DNA of 64,000 nucleotides from assembly GCA_018292915.2 (NCBI GenBank), contig JACVVK020000197.1, forward strand, positions 584,001 to 648,000. The letters are read 5' to 3'. The notes below the pieces were generated by a model that was not told where the DNA came from, did not search any database, and saw only the letters and a program-made list of their open reading frames with translations. How positions within the stretch are numbered: position 1 is the first letter of the stretch; each line of letters starts with the position of its first letter. The stretch comes from Batillaria attramentaria. Lineage: Eukaryota > Mollusca > Gastropoda > Batillariidae. The position numbers and the translations under genes were made by a program. Shown here piece by piece: positions 13,767-23,794 of this stretch.

Positions 13767-16700
13767 TATGAACTTAAGAAGAAAAGCTGAGGAAAATGAA
13801 AGACTAATGATCATTACGCAGTGAGAAGTTTTGGGTTTCTGGTGTGGTCATTTTTTAATTGAAAATTCATTTCATTTTCGTTCACTGTTCACTTCTTACC
13901 ATGTTGTGATCTTCATTCTTCATCCACATACAAAGATACAAAGACTGCCTGCCTGTGTTTCAGCTCCCAAGCCAGCATACTATCACCCGCTACACGACGG
14001 TCCAGTCATCGCCCTGCAACGTTCTCCCTTCCTCAAGGAGGTGGTGCTGAGTATTGGTGGCTGGACGTGGGCCCTTTGGAAGGAAGGTGTCAGTGTAAGT
14101 TGTGTTCATCTCTTATTCTTACTCTTACACAGTCCGCTCTTGGATGTGCGAACAGATGTTTGTGTGTGGGTGTGTGGGGGGGGGGGGGGGGTAACTGCGT
14201 ACTGACAGCTGTTGGTTTGTGACTTGGTATTCCCATGAAGATAGGTTTCTAGTTCTGCCCACGGGGATGGTGGATTGGGTGTGAAAAAAAACAACATGCC
14301 ATGCTTCCAAAACTTGAAAATTGATGTGGTGGTATTGTAAATTAAACTTTCAGAGTGTTGGGTTGCACACGCGAAAGAATGCAGGTCAGAGCCCAGAGGA
14401 GTTATTGCCCCATTTCATTCACTCTCATGGGATGAAATTTGTGACCGACCATTAGTCTGTTCTACACGCTGCCATGTCTGACAAAGGAAAGACTGGTATC
14501 GCCTGGCTCACCATAGGAAGGTTGGGGGGGGGGGGGGGGGACCATATATCATACAAAACAAGCTCCAGTGTAATACTCACAGGAAGTGTTAAAGGGAGTT
14601 TGTCCTGTGTCCTCCATAGAGCGGCCCAATCCTAACTTCAGCGTCAGCGTCGGTCCGTCTCTCCAGCGGCTACTGGTCCCCAACACGACCCAGCGTGTTC
14701 TACATTTCTAAAGACGATGGCAGTGTGGATGTGTGGGACCTGCTGGATAAGACGCACGAGCCGTCACTTACACAGAGTGTGTCTCCAGCCCCCATCACCA
14801 ACATCTTCCCCTACCAAGTCACACGTCAGTACTTATTTATTTCTGCCCTATCTTTCTACCTCCAGGTATTTCATCCCTTACCAAGTCACACGTCAGTAGT
14901 TCAACTGCTGCAGGATTGTCCTTCCCAGCAGCTTTTCCTGTCACGTGAACATTGGTGGTTGTTTTTTTTGTTTCAGTACAACACACAGACCATAATGTGT
15001 ATGTAATGTGTATGTAATGTGTATGTAATGTGTGTGTAACGTGTGTGTAACGTGTATGTAATGTGTATGTAATGTGTATGTAATGTGTATGTAATGTGTG
15101 TGTAACATGTATGTAATGTGTATGTAATGTGTATGTAATGTGTATGTAATGTTCTGCTATAGTAAAAGCGCAAGTGGGAGGTTGGGTACCCCCCTCCCCT
15201 CCCCCCTCCCCCCCCTCCCCTCCCCCCCCTCCTCCCCCCTCCCCCCCCCCATCCCATTATTATTAGTACATATATCATTATTACCATACACAAGTAAAAC
15301 ATTTGAAAGACAGTTTGCTTGAACAGTAGAAAATTGTATGACATCTTTCCACCAGTGTAGTTAGTGATGAAACTTCCGCAGTATTTCGCTACAAGTACAA
15401 GCTCTTGACTACGAGTTCACACCTTCGCCTCTTTCTTGTTCTGGCTTATTGATTTACAGCTACATGTATATGTAATAGTGAGATAATCATTTTTTTTCCC
15501 ATTTTCTCCTGACCTTATAGAGAAACAGCAACTGCTGGCAGTGGGAGACAACTCTGGAACCCTTCACATCCTGGAGATCCCGTGGAGTCTTCGTCAGGCC
15601 ACGCCAGGCGAGGTCAGTTGCTGCCGCCATCGTTATTACTGTAGTACTGGAGCAGGACCCTTGTCATACACAGGCACAGAACTGGGGAACGTGCTGCTCT
15701 TAGCACCAGACTTTTCCTCAGATTTTGTTTACCTGTGGGGCTGTACGTGTTTTCACACTCAGCCAGCCAACAAAGTTAATGATATTAATTATATTGAAGA
15801 GTTATACATGTAGTCACAGAAATCATAGCGAAAATATCTACAGAGCACCGACAGCATGAAAAACTGGAATGAATATTGATGGAGACCAGTTGCTTATTGT
15901 TCTCTGCACATTCTTATTAATGGGTAAACATATAGACGTGGTAAGCGTACACTCATTGTGGATGTAAAGCTTGTAACTAGAACTAGAGGTGATATCTGTC
16001 CATAACTTTGTTCTGACACTGGTTTGTTTTGTGGTACAGTTTAATGCTTTCACCAATTACATCGAGCGGGAGGTGAAGCGACGAGCGTTTGTGGTGCAAC
16101 GTTGGAACTTCCGTGAGCAGGAGAAACAGGAAATGGCCTCCGAGGCCAAGCGCAAAGCTGGAGTAAGTCGTTCTCTTTATTACACACTGTCTCGTTGATT
16201 TGGTTAAATTTTGTGTCTGTTTGGCACAGGTCCACTTTGGATGCATCTCTGTGTATGATAGCTCTTCCTCTTTCTGTCAGGGGTTATGAAAGCTGGAAAA
16301 TCTTGCTAGTCCTTCGGGCTAGCAAGATTTAAAACCAACTCGCCCGACACCATTTGCACTAGCCCCAAAATACATTTTGTCAAATATAGACCTATTCGTA
16401 AATAAAAAACAGATTCACAACACATTGATAACTGTTATGTTCTTTAATGCATCACAAAACAAAGTAGTCGCATTGTGACTAGAACATCAACTCATTCACC
16501 CGTAGAGACGCCTGCCGGGCCGTGCTGCACTCACTGAGGTTTTTACGGAGAGTTGTAGCGAGTGGCTCGCGCTAAAAATAGTTACTCTCACCCCAGCGTC
16601 ACAACAGATACTGAGAGAGAGAGAGGGCTCGCTGAAAGTACCTTGTGCATTCAGCTCTGTGAAGATAGAGCAAGCTTTGCCTCGTAATCTCAACTAGTCC

Positions 16701-16784
16701 GGTGGGCCAGTGGTAAAACAGTTTAACTAGTCCGATGGTATTTTCACTAGTCTGTGGGCTGTTGGACGAGTCTTTTCATAATCC

Positions 16785-16848
<64 letters not shown>

Positions 16849-17027
16849 CAAAACTAAGACAACTTTAATGTTTTGTCGATCAGATTGCACCCAACGTGAC
16901 TCTGACAGACGAGGAGATAGAATACAAGATGAAGCTAGAATACAAGGCGTTCCTGGACGAGCAGCACAACTTCCTGCGTGAGATGGGTATCGTCAAGGAG
17001 GAGGAGGAGGCTCTGCCGGAAGTTTAA
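225..17027 (+). CDS. DNAI3: dynein axonemal intermediate chain 3 (WDR63/IC140-type), 22 coding exons
   Basis: WD-repeat intermediate chain of the two-headed inner-arm dynein f/I1 of motile cilia (counterpart of Chlamydomonas IC140). Exons read by eye: 225-342, 2502-2564, 3093-3277, 3649-3753, 5266-5415, 6850-7008, 7600-7757, 8186-8297, 8744-8822, 9120-9244, 10548-10721, 11165-11287, 11588-11661, 11888-12020, 12314-12398, 12558-12700, 13497-13560, 13964-14094, 14620-14824, 15521-15612, 16040-16162, 16884-17027. All phases join, giving 914 codons, close to the roughly 890 of the human protein. The Lys-rich N terminus (FGKKG/KKDEKK) is followed by the family segment TSKTQEIF (exon 3). WD-type strands include GQIILWDI (exon 11), DNCVLFWDSR (exons 13/14), GWTWALWKEG (exon 18) and DGSVDVWDLLD (exon 19). 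The C-terminal exons are charged and helical. Start: first ATG, in exon 1. The exon 12 end (GTG/GTGGGT) is the least certain junction. Introns 9, 10, 16 and 19 carry junction-derived repeats. Confidence 0.93.
343..2501 (+). other. DNAI3 intron 1 contents
   Basis: Long first intron. It contains a GTT run near 497-524, a G-run near 691-705, a C-rich stretch at 1539-1600 and a long GT array near the 3' end. No coding sequence is recognisable; the reading frames here are short and low-complexity. Confidence 0.6.
2334..2450. repeat. (GT)n microsatellite with (GA)n insert
   Basis: About 78 bp of GT, then a short GA tract and another GT run, in DNAI3 intron 1 shortly before exon 2. Confidence 0.95.
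3754..5265 (+). other. DNAI3 intron 4 contents
   Basis: Contains a 36-bp direct duplication at 4595-4666 (unit starts TGCTTTACTTGACAATTCCC) and the AGTACCAATA-type array listed next. No coding potential seen. Confidence 0.6.
4876..5098. repeat. imperfect (CAGTACCAATA)n array
   Basis: About 20 imperfect copies of a 10-12 bp unit built on AGTACCAATA / CGTACTAATA. The GTAC core makes it locally palindromic. Confidence 0.85.
5476..5526. repeat. poly-C tract
   Basis: Uninterrupted run of about 51 C in DNAI3 intron 5. Runs of this kind recur at 53791-53826 and 57531-57550 and as poly-G at 62466-62520. Their lengths are unreliable in any assembly. Confidence 0.9.
6665..6760. repeat. inverted repeat (hairpin) in intron 5
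   Basis: Left arm 6665-6703 (ACACAACTACAATGAG...) pairs imperfectly with right arm 6727-6760 (...CTCATTATAGTTGTGT), with a spacer of about 23 bp. It would fold as a hairpin in the pre-mRNA about 90 nt before exon 6. It may be a very short MITE remnant. Confidence 0.8.
8801..8976. repeat. 88-bp direct duplication across exon 9/intron 9 donor
   Basis: Two copies (8801-8888, 8889-8976) with one mismatch. Each contains the last 22 nt of exon 9 (CAGTGGCACCCCACGATCAA AG), the donor GTCAGT and 66 nt of intron, so a second complete donor context lies 88 bp downstream of the true one. Confidence 0.95.
9219..10415. repeat. 40-bp minisatellite grown from the exon 10 donor, about 30 copies
   Basis: The unit starts GTTTCACCGACCCCATCCAC, continues CCACAGGTAAAT and ends TACCACTC. 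Some copies are 39 bp (one C fewer). The first copy is coding: it supplies the end of exon 10 (SFTDPIHPQ) and the real donor CACAG/GTAAAA. Every later copy repeats the exon tail plus a donor-like CACAG/GTAAAT. The array fills almost all of intron 10. Confidence 0.95.
12657..13440. repeat. 44-bp minisatellite grown from the exon 16 donor
   Basis: Unit GTACRTTACAAACT, YCCCGACATACCTCTACATT, GGCACAGAG. The first copy is the coding end of exon 16 (TLQTVPTYLYIGTE); the donor GAG/GTACAT is repeated in about 13 good copies, then in degenerate ones to about 13440. The 44-bp period rotates reading frames, yet long frames stay open because the unit lacks stops in all three. Confidence 0.95.
13690..13764. 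repeat. (CA)n microsatellite
   Basis: About 75 bp of CA in DNAI3 intron 17, flanked by GATA/GACA-like sequence. Confidence 0.95.
14813..14900. repeat. duplication of the exon 19 donor segment
   Basis: The segment ACCAAGTCACACGTCAGTA (exon 19 end plus donor, true donor at 14825) recurs 67 bp downstream at 14880 with its preceding TTCATCCC-like sequence. Two copies only. Confidence 0.85.
14995..15162. repeat. 11-bp (ATGTGTATGTA)n array
   Basis: About 15 copies, some with GTGTGTAAC variants, in DNAI3 intron 19. Followed at 15190-15250 by a CCCCTCCC-rich polypyrimidine stretch. Confidence 0.9.
16278..16789. mobile_element. probable non-autonomous hAT-like element in DNAI3 intron 21
   Basis: Starts CAGGGGTTATGAAA; the reverse complement of the right end reads CAGAGGGATTATGAAAAG. 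It has subterminal motifs of the CTAGTCC-GGTGGG / CTAGCCC kind near both ends. CAGGG termini and A/T-rich hAT-like ends are known for this superfamily. There is no transposase ORF in the 512 bp. Flanking 8-bp target duplications are unclear because the right flank is a GT repeat. Confidence 0.55.
16789..16846. repeat. (GT)n microsatellite
   Basis: Directly abuts the right end of the hAT-like element, about 38 bp before exon 22 of DNAI3. Confidence 0.95.
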
Positions 17028-17881
17028 GAGTCCAGTGGAAGGAACACTGTACACAGTGGTCTTGTGGGATCTCGAGGTCATCGTCCACTGATGTACTGCT
17101 ATGCAAAGCAACGGCTGTCGCTTTGGGGCTGCGGACTTTGGGTTATACGTGTACATGCAGAGGTGGAATCAAACGTAGGGTATTCTGGCCACTACAGCCA
17201 CCATGTCTGTCATAAAGAACATAAGATGCACATTAAGTGTATCCAAAAGCAAAAGAGAAAAAGAGGCAGACGCTTTCAGATTTGTTTCAATTTCCTGATA
17301 CATGTACTCTACTCTTGTTTTGCAGCTATAGTGTATAGGCATGATGGTTTTCAGGAACACCGATTTTGTGTTTGTTTGTTTGTCTCCTTTCAGTGTGATA
17401 TAGCAGTTGTACTACTGACATCTGCTGTTTCCCTTCCAGTTGGACTGCACATTAACATAATTACATAGACTGGCTACAACTGGGTCCTACCATCCATTCC
17501 CCCCCCCCCCCCGCCTGCCCCTTCCCCCAGTATTTTCTTTGTTGACCTGCTTTGTACAGATGATATATTTTTACCAAATTTGTAAACATGTACATGTATT
17601 GCTTCGTCTTTCTGTAGTTTGCCCTTATCTGGTGTTCATCTGTTTACTTTCCTTATGTTGTGGTATTGCAAGTTTGTATGTTAGTGGAAAATGAAAACAA
17701 AAACACAGGTTGTTGCTGCACTGAGGTATCTTTTTTACGTGCATATGCTGTAATTTGTTTCACTTTTGCGTTGTTAGATTTGAAATTGTTTTATCAAATT
17801 GCCGTCCAAAACTTTTGACTTTTTCAGCATTTTTTTTCCTTCACCAGTTTTACAGTTTTATTCCATTACTATTCATCTCTT

Positions 17882-18720
17882 ACCCCCACCCCTACCCCAC
17901 CACCATCACCACACCATCCCACCCCCACCCCACCACCACACCATCCCACCCCCACCCCACCACCATCACCACACCATCCCACCCCCACCCCACCACACCA
18001 CACCACCCCCACCCCACCACCATCACCACCACACCATCCCACCCCCACCCCACCACCACCCCACCCCACCACCATCACCACACCATCCCACCCCAACCCC
18101 ACCACCACCCCCACCCCACCACCATCACCACACCATCCCACCCCCACCCCACCACCATCACCACACCACCCCCACCCCACCACCATCACCATCACACCAT
18201 CCCACCCCCACCCCACCACCATCACCACACCACCCCCACCCCACCACCATCACCACCACACCATCCCACCCCCACCCCACCACCACCCCACCCCACCACC
18301 ATCACCACACCATCCCACCCCAACCCCACCACCACCCCCACCCCACCACCATCACCACACCATCCCACCCCCACCCCACCACCATCACCACACCATCCCA
18401 CCCCCACCCCACCACCATCACCACACCATCCCACCCCACCACCATCACCACACCATCCCACCCCACCACCACCCCACCACCATCACCACACCATCCCACC
18501 CCACCACCACCCCAACCCCACCACCCCCCAGCCCACCCCACCACACCATCCCACCCCACCACCACCCCAACCCCACCACCCCCCACCCCACCCCACCACC
18601 ATCACCACACCATCCCACCCCAACCCCACCACCACCCCCACCCCACCACCATCACCACACCATCCCACCCCCACCCCCACCCCAACCCCACCACCCCCCA
18701 GCCCACCACCACCACCACCC
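17882..18720. repeat. C/A-rich satellite (CCACCATCACCACACCATCC family)
   Basis: About 840 bp of nested units of roughly 24-40 bp made of CCACC, CATCACCACA and CCATCCCACCCC blocks, with almost no G on the plus strand. Long Pro/His frames on plus and Gly/Val/Trp frames on minus are by-products of this composition. Confidence 0.95.
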
Positions 18721-18894
18721 TATTCATCTTTAAAAAAACAAAACAAAACAAAACTGCATTTGTGCTGTGATAACATTCCAGGTGTATTATACTTATTTAA
18801 TTGCATTTTTACAAATGCTGAAATGTGTTAATACATTGTATAATTGACTGAACTCAAAACACTAGAAACTGAGCATGAATGTTGTATTGCATGA

Positions 18895-18900
18895 AATAAA
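18895..18900 (+). promoter_or_regulatory. polyadenylation signal AATAAA (DNAI3)
   Basis: Canonical hexamer in GAAATAAAGT, followed within 30-40 nt by a GT-rich stretch (CTGTCTGTGTGATTGTGTTT). Confidence 0.6.
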
Positions 18901-18939
18901 GTAAAATGAAAACTGTCTGTGTGATTGTGTTTTTGAGAA

Positions 18940-19248
18940 GGAAGTTATGGCGAGTACACGGTTGGTGTGATTGTAACATAATCACTGAAGTGAGACAAGT
19001 AGGATTGTCTCTGTATTAGTGTGTGTCTTGTTGCCTGAGGAAGGGTACACTGGCTAAATGTGGGAGGAACTTTTTGTCCACCATTGCCCTGTAAGTGTGT
19101 TTTGAGTCTTTTGTTGTTCTGACTGTTTTCCCTCTAACAGGCTGGCAGTTAACGCGCCCCCCCCCCCCTTTTTTTTTTCTAATTCCACTCGTGGCAAAAT
19201 TAAGGTCAGTAGACCGTTACACATAATTCTATACACGAGAAAACGGAG

Positions 19249-19283
<35 letters not shown>

Positions 19284-19690
19284 GTCTGGTGCGCACGTTA
19301 TAATGACCCGTATAAGTTTCCGTCCTGACCTGACGTTTGTCCGGTGTGACATTGTTTTTTGAGAAGGTAGTTTTGGGAAACATCCGGTGTAACTGTAACG
19401 TAACGTTTTAGTCGTCCGTCAGATTCACCACTGATGACATGCATCAAGTGAGAAACGTTGCCTTGTCTTCTCATAAGTTTTAGTTTGTGTCTTGTTGCCT
19501 GAGGCAGGGTACACTGGCAAACTGTGGGACTAAGCTTTTGGGACTCTTGGTTGTCTGATATTTTCCCCGAAGCCCGGTGACAGTTACTCCAAACACCCCC
19601 ATCCCTCCCAGTTTTGTAATTCCACTTTTGGTAAACTCAAGGTCAGTAGACCATATCACATAATTTTGTACACCGTTGTATCTTCCTCCC
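18940..19690. repeat. diverged direct duplication, about 440-bp period
   Basis: Segments about 18950-19235 and about 19380-19675 share TGTCTTGTTGCCTGAGG-AGGG, GTACACTGGC and AAGGTCAGTAGACC in the same order. A (GT)n run (about 19250-19281) separates them. No coding sequence is evident. Confidence 0.75.
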
Positions 19691-20099
19691 CCTTACTTTT
19701 CACGGTTTAATGCATATCACTAAGGTGATATTATCCAGGTCTTTGTTGCTTCCGAGAGACGGCTGAAAGTGGGATTCCGGGGAGGAAAACGGAGACATGG
19801 GTTGAATGGGGGACATGAATGTGTATGTGGGTGTATGTGGGTGGAGATGACGATCTGAGATCCGGGAAACTTTTCTATAGCGTATTGTTTGCATGTAGTC
19901 TCTAACATTGACATAAAAAGCTAATGATGATACGTTTGACTGCTTAACTATGTTCTTGTGGAGGAGGGGAGGGGAGGAAGGGATGCAAGGGGAAAAACAT
20001 AATTACTAGTATGCGTCCAGGACTAATCGTTTGGGACCTTGCCGGAACTAGTGTGAGAGACTGCGAGAGTAGCTCTCCCAAACCAGCCAGAAGCGTACG

Positions 20100-20193
20100 T
20101 GTGTTCTCCTTCAGCTACCGATACGTCCCAGCTCCTTGGCTGACAGTTACAGCGTCAACTTGTGTTCTTCTCTCTTTACAAAGTCTTGTGAAG
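20100..20193 (+). other. probable non-coding leader exon of PLA2-like gene 1
   Basis: Ends TTGTGAAG/GTGAGT at 20193. Similar TGTGAAG/GT(G/A)AG ends occur before the other cluster genes (23194, 27852), which supports a conserved 5' UTR exon spliced to the ATG-bearing exon. The start of this exon is not defined. Confidence 0.5.
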
Positions 20194-20528
20194 GTGAGTA
20201 TTCAAGCTTATAAATACATGTAGGTCACATTGATATCTATCTGTTATTTTATCAACATGTGCACACACGTTAAAGTGTTTTGTGTCCTGCGCCTTCTGAG
20301 ATGGTCATGATGTTGCTAGACAGACCTGATTGTACAGGTCAACCTGAAGAAAGGGAAATGTTATAATGTATACAGTGTCGGTCATACTAGACACCAGCAC
20401 AACAGCAAAGTGTAAATGCACGATACTAGACACCAGCACAACTCCCAACGACTCTTGAACCTAAAAGTAAAAATGTGGGAAGATGAGCTTTGACATGGTT
20501 GTATAATTGCAGGGTGCTACATTCAGGA

Positions 20529-21268
20529 ATGCATTCCCTGACGATCTGGCTGCTGTGTCTGCTGGTGCACGGTCTAGCGGTGGTGGTGGAGGGCAGTACA
20601 TGCGAGAGTAAAGCGAACGGATGTTCTACTTTCGACCTGGACCTTCCATACAAAGACCGGTTCACACCTTCCTGTAACAAACACGACATCTGCTATTATT
20701 GTGTACGTACTACCATTGGGCTGGGAAATGGTTGAAACAACAACAACAACAACAACAACAAACTGTATTATTACGCACGCAAAGCGCCTAGTGCTGATGT
20801 CAGGTTCGATTCTGTACAAATAGTATAATGATGATGATATATAATAATACTCTGTTCACTTATTTACTCCACAATCTCGTTGTTCGACTCAATATGCATG
20901 ACCGTCGTTCTGCCTTTGTCTAGGGTGCCGACCGAGGACTATCGAGGGAATGCTGTGACGACGAATTCCGCGACAACATGAAGAAATCATGCGACACCCT
21001 CGACAACTTCCTAACCAAGACTGCTTGCAAGGCCTCGGCCGAGAGTTACTACGCGGCAGCGAGAGCTGGAGGCGGTATGTCTGGGTTCCGTAGAGACTGT
21101 GAGGACAGACTTCCCCCCAGCTGGTGTAACGAAACATGGGTCTCGGCTTGCTTGCCTTCAGTAGCGAAGCCAGTCGGGTTTTGCACGTCTGGAAGCTCCC
21201 CTCACGCTGTGCTCCATGGGTTTGTCTCCGTTTCTGTTGGGTTTTGTCTTATTTGTCTGTTTTTGTAA
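20529..21268 (+). CDS. secreted phospholipase A2-like protein (conodipine/group IX type), copy 1
   Basis: Two coding exons, 20529-20702 and 20924-21268, joined at phase 0 (CYYC/GADRG). Residues 1-22 are a signal peptide (MHSLTIWLL...VVVEG). The core FTPSCNKHDICYYC holds the His-Asp pair of secreted PLA2s; flanking cysteines fit the short group IX/prokaryote-like fold, which hydrolyses the sn-2 ester of phospholipids with calcium. The second exon continues with further cysteines to SWC and CLP. Copies 2 and 3 stop right after CL(A/P); here the stop is lost and the frame runs on about 38 residues to 21268, ending in a hydrophobic stretch. Total 172 residues versus 132-133 for the paralogues. 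AATAAA lies at 21679. Whether it is a venom, digestive or other lipase cannot be told from sequence. Confidence 0.8.
20703..20923 (+). other. intron of PLA2-like copy 1
   Basis: Short GT-AG intron of 221 nt holding an (AAC)n run near 20738-20762. Its position between CYYC and the next residue is shared by all cluster copies. Confidence 0.7.
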
Positions 21269-22288
21269 AAGAGTTGATTTGGGCTTGGGTACCACTGGGT
21301 ATCTTCATGTCACTCTTCTAGCCGGAGGTTCAAGTCCGACCTCGACGAAATGGAGAAGGAGGTCAGATACAGCCCGATCACCTGACCGCCAGATTATGCA
21401 CACGTCACAGTCTCCTTTGCATATTGTGCACACGTCACCCGCTCCTTTGCATATCAGGCACAGCTAAACCAACCTTTTCTTTTTACATTCAGTCTATACT
21501 GTACGTTTAGCGTTACCGACAATACACCAGAATTAATTTAGTATTTCAATCATTTTCTTTGAAGAAGTTTGCATTTGAACGGGCAGAGAGACTGTTCAAA
21601 CAGTTTTTCCAAATTTATAAATGATAATGTAAGGTATTTGCTATGTAATATATAATCGTGCACTAGTTTTGCTGTACAAATAAAAAGTGTAGAAACGGCA
21701 TATTATGATTTCGCGGCAGAATGTGCGTGTTTGCACGCGCGCGCGCGCGCGCGTGTGTGTGTGTGTGAATGATCCGCTTAAGTTTTCCTCCTGACATGAC
21801 TGTTGCTACAAACAGACGATCCCGTGGATGGTCACTGATTTAAGATATATAGCTCGTAAAACGACCATTAAAAAAACCTTAAAAACAACAAATTAAAAAT
21901 CCAAACAAACAAGGAAAACAACAACCCAAACAACAATAGAAGACAGAACAACAACAACACAAATCATCACTTAAAATAAAAGTCCCCTCCCCCCCAAAAA
22001 ATAAATAAATAAATAAACAAATAAAATAAATAATAATTAAAAAAAATTCCAATCTACCAAACAGTGGATTCGAACCCTGTTCCTCTAGCTGGTGACAATA
22101 TTAATGTAACTGACACACCTGAGACTGGTTACCACGGCTGATGACAATACTAAGTTACGCATCACCTGACCCACGGTTTCGTCTTACCTGGTCGGTTCAT
22201 GCACACCGGCAGTAAGAAATTCCATACAGACCAACCACGCAAAGGTGTCTTGCATTTCGGATTAACCGTATAATATCTGAAGCGTGTC
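21269..22288. other. intergenic, PLA2 copy 1 to orphan exon
   Basis: AATAAA at 21679-21684, a (GC)n/(GT)n microsatellite at 21737-21766 and A-rich sequence at 21860-22050. No gene recognised. Confidence 0.6.
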
Positions 22289-22432
22289 GTGTGGTGGCCA
22301 GGTGCGACTACTCTTGTTGTAAGCGGCGATTGCGATGAGAAAACAAACGACTGTACAAGTCTTGGTTTGGACGTCCCCTTTCTAGAACTGTTCACTCCGG
22401 CCTGCAGTCGTCATGACATGTGCTATTTCTGT
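22289..22432 (+). pseudogene. orphan PLA2-like exon (copy 1b), probable pseudogene
   Basis: Encodes GDCDEK..C..LGLDVPF and the core FTPACSRHDMCYFC, a clear homologue of the first coding exon of the neighbouring genes with His-Asp intact. There is no upstream ATG or full signal peptide in frame, and no matching second exon was found before the next gene. After CYFC the sequence runs GTAGGTGCCGACC, resembling the start of copy 1's second exon (GGTGCCGACC) with almost no intron, then diverges. Could alternatively be an exon of a gene with unseen partners. Confidence 0.65.
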
Positions 22433-23778
22433 GTAGGTGCCGACCTTGTAGACAGACTTGAACACATGACAATCACGAGTTACGAAGGGTCAGCTCAGCT
22501 ATTTAAGTTTCGAAATTTAGAATTGCATTTATTTTCAAAATTTGTGGCCTGAACATTTCCACAGCAGAGGGTGGAGGGGGAGAGGAAGCCGGAGTACCCG
22601 GCGAGAATCCCCGACGATCAGCCCCAGTCTGTCGCTTTTTCATTGTAACTGTTACATTTTGATGCACACTACAATCAGGAGGTAAAAGTACCCGTGAAGG
22701 TTTCAGGTAGTTTTCTGCTCCCGCGGGTAGGCGTAAGATGATGACTCCGGGTACAATGAGTGACCTACATATACTTGGTGTAAGTTGTAGCGGAGAAAAG
22801 CATTCAACACATAAAACCACTTACGCTCTCATCTCTCCGGGTCTGCCACCCACTCAACATTCCCGTGCTCGGATCAACGTGGTCTGTAGGCGTCTTCAAC
22901 AGACCGTGTCCAGCTGACGGATCGTAAGGTTCTGGTTGAGATGAGGGGGTGGGGGAGGGGTAGTGGTGGTTGGGGTGGGGGTGGTGGTGTCCCCTGGTAG
23001 ATTCCGCAACAATGTCGAATTTTCAAAGCTACCCACGCAACCGGACTTTTCGGATACATGAAAAGGTTTAGGAAGGCACTGTCTGAGTTCGGAACAGACA
23101 GTCTCAGTGAGTTTGCCACAGCATATCGGGCTGCACGTTTACTCTCCTATCTTTTCCTTGGTTGTTGTACAAGGTTTTCGCCGTTGCTGTGAAGGTAAGT
23201 GGAAATATCGTTACATTTTTCTTTCTTCATTTAAACAAAGAAGTGGTTTCCGTTGGTGTTAGCTCAGAAAACGCAAGAATAAATCAAGGATACAGGACAA
23301 ATTTAGTTTAGTTTAATTCATTGTCTGGCGGAGAAATTTGTCTTGGACAGGTGATTGATCGTCATTGTTAGTAACAGGAAACGATGAAAAAACAAATTAT
23401 GTAGGTTACAACGAAAATGTCAGATACCTGTCATTGTACACTTGTACCTGGACAGATTCTGAAGGCGTTACATCAAACCTTCCAAATAAGTCTGTTGTGA
23501 CGGAAGACGATTTCTGTAGAAGATCCTAATCACGTTTTGTCTGATTTTCCGCACATCGAGCGGACACGTTCATTGTATACAAAGCAGAAGAGAAGAGCCC
23601 CAGCATTTTGAGGGTAACCTTCACATATCAAATTATGGCAACGATAGCCTCCCCCCCCCCCCCCGAAAAAAAGGACAAAAGGTTGTTCTAAATAAACCGT
23701 ATTATATTTTATTTTAAAAAATCTCATTTGTACACGTTATCTTACTGCCATGATACTTGTTTGACTCTGATCATGCAG
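22433..23778. other. interval between the orphan exon and copy 2
   Basis: No gene recognised apart from the leader exon of copy 2, which ends TGCTGTGAAG/GTAAGT at 23194. There is a GGTGGTGGGG-rich patch at 22945-22990 and a C-run near 23650. Confidence 0.5.
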
Positions 23779-23794
23779 GGTGCTACATTCCGGA

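Larger units (their letters stand above)
17028..18920 (+). other. 3' UTR region of DNAI3
   Basis: From the TAA stop to just past the only strong AATAAA (18895). It includes a C-rich satellite. A real transcript may end earlier at an unrecognised signal. Confidence 0.6.

Noticed and set aside
17755..18831. Long Pro/His-rich frames on the plus strand and Gly/Val/Trp-rich frames on the minus strand
   Set aside because: They are translations of the CCACC/CATCACC satellite downstream of the DNAI3 stop; all phases are open because of composition, and there is no splice or start context.
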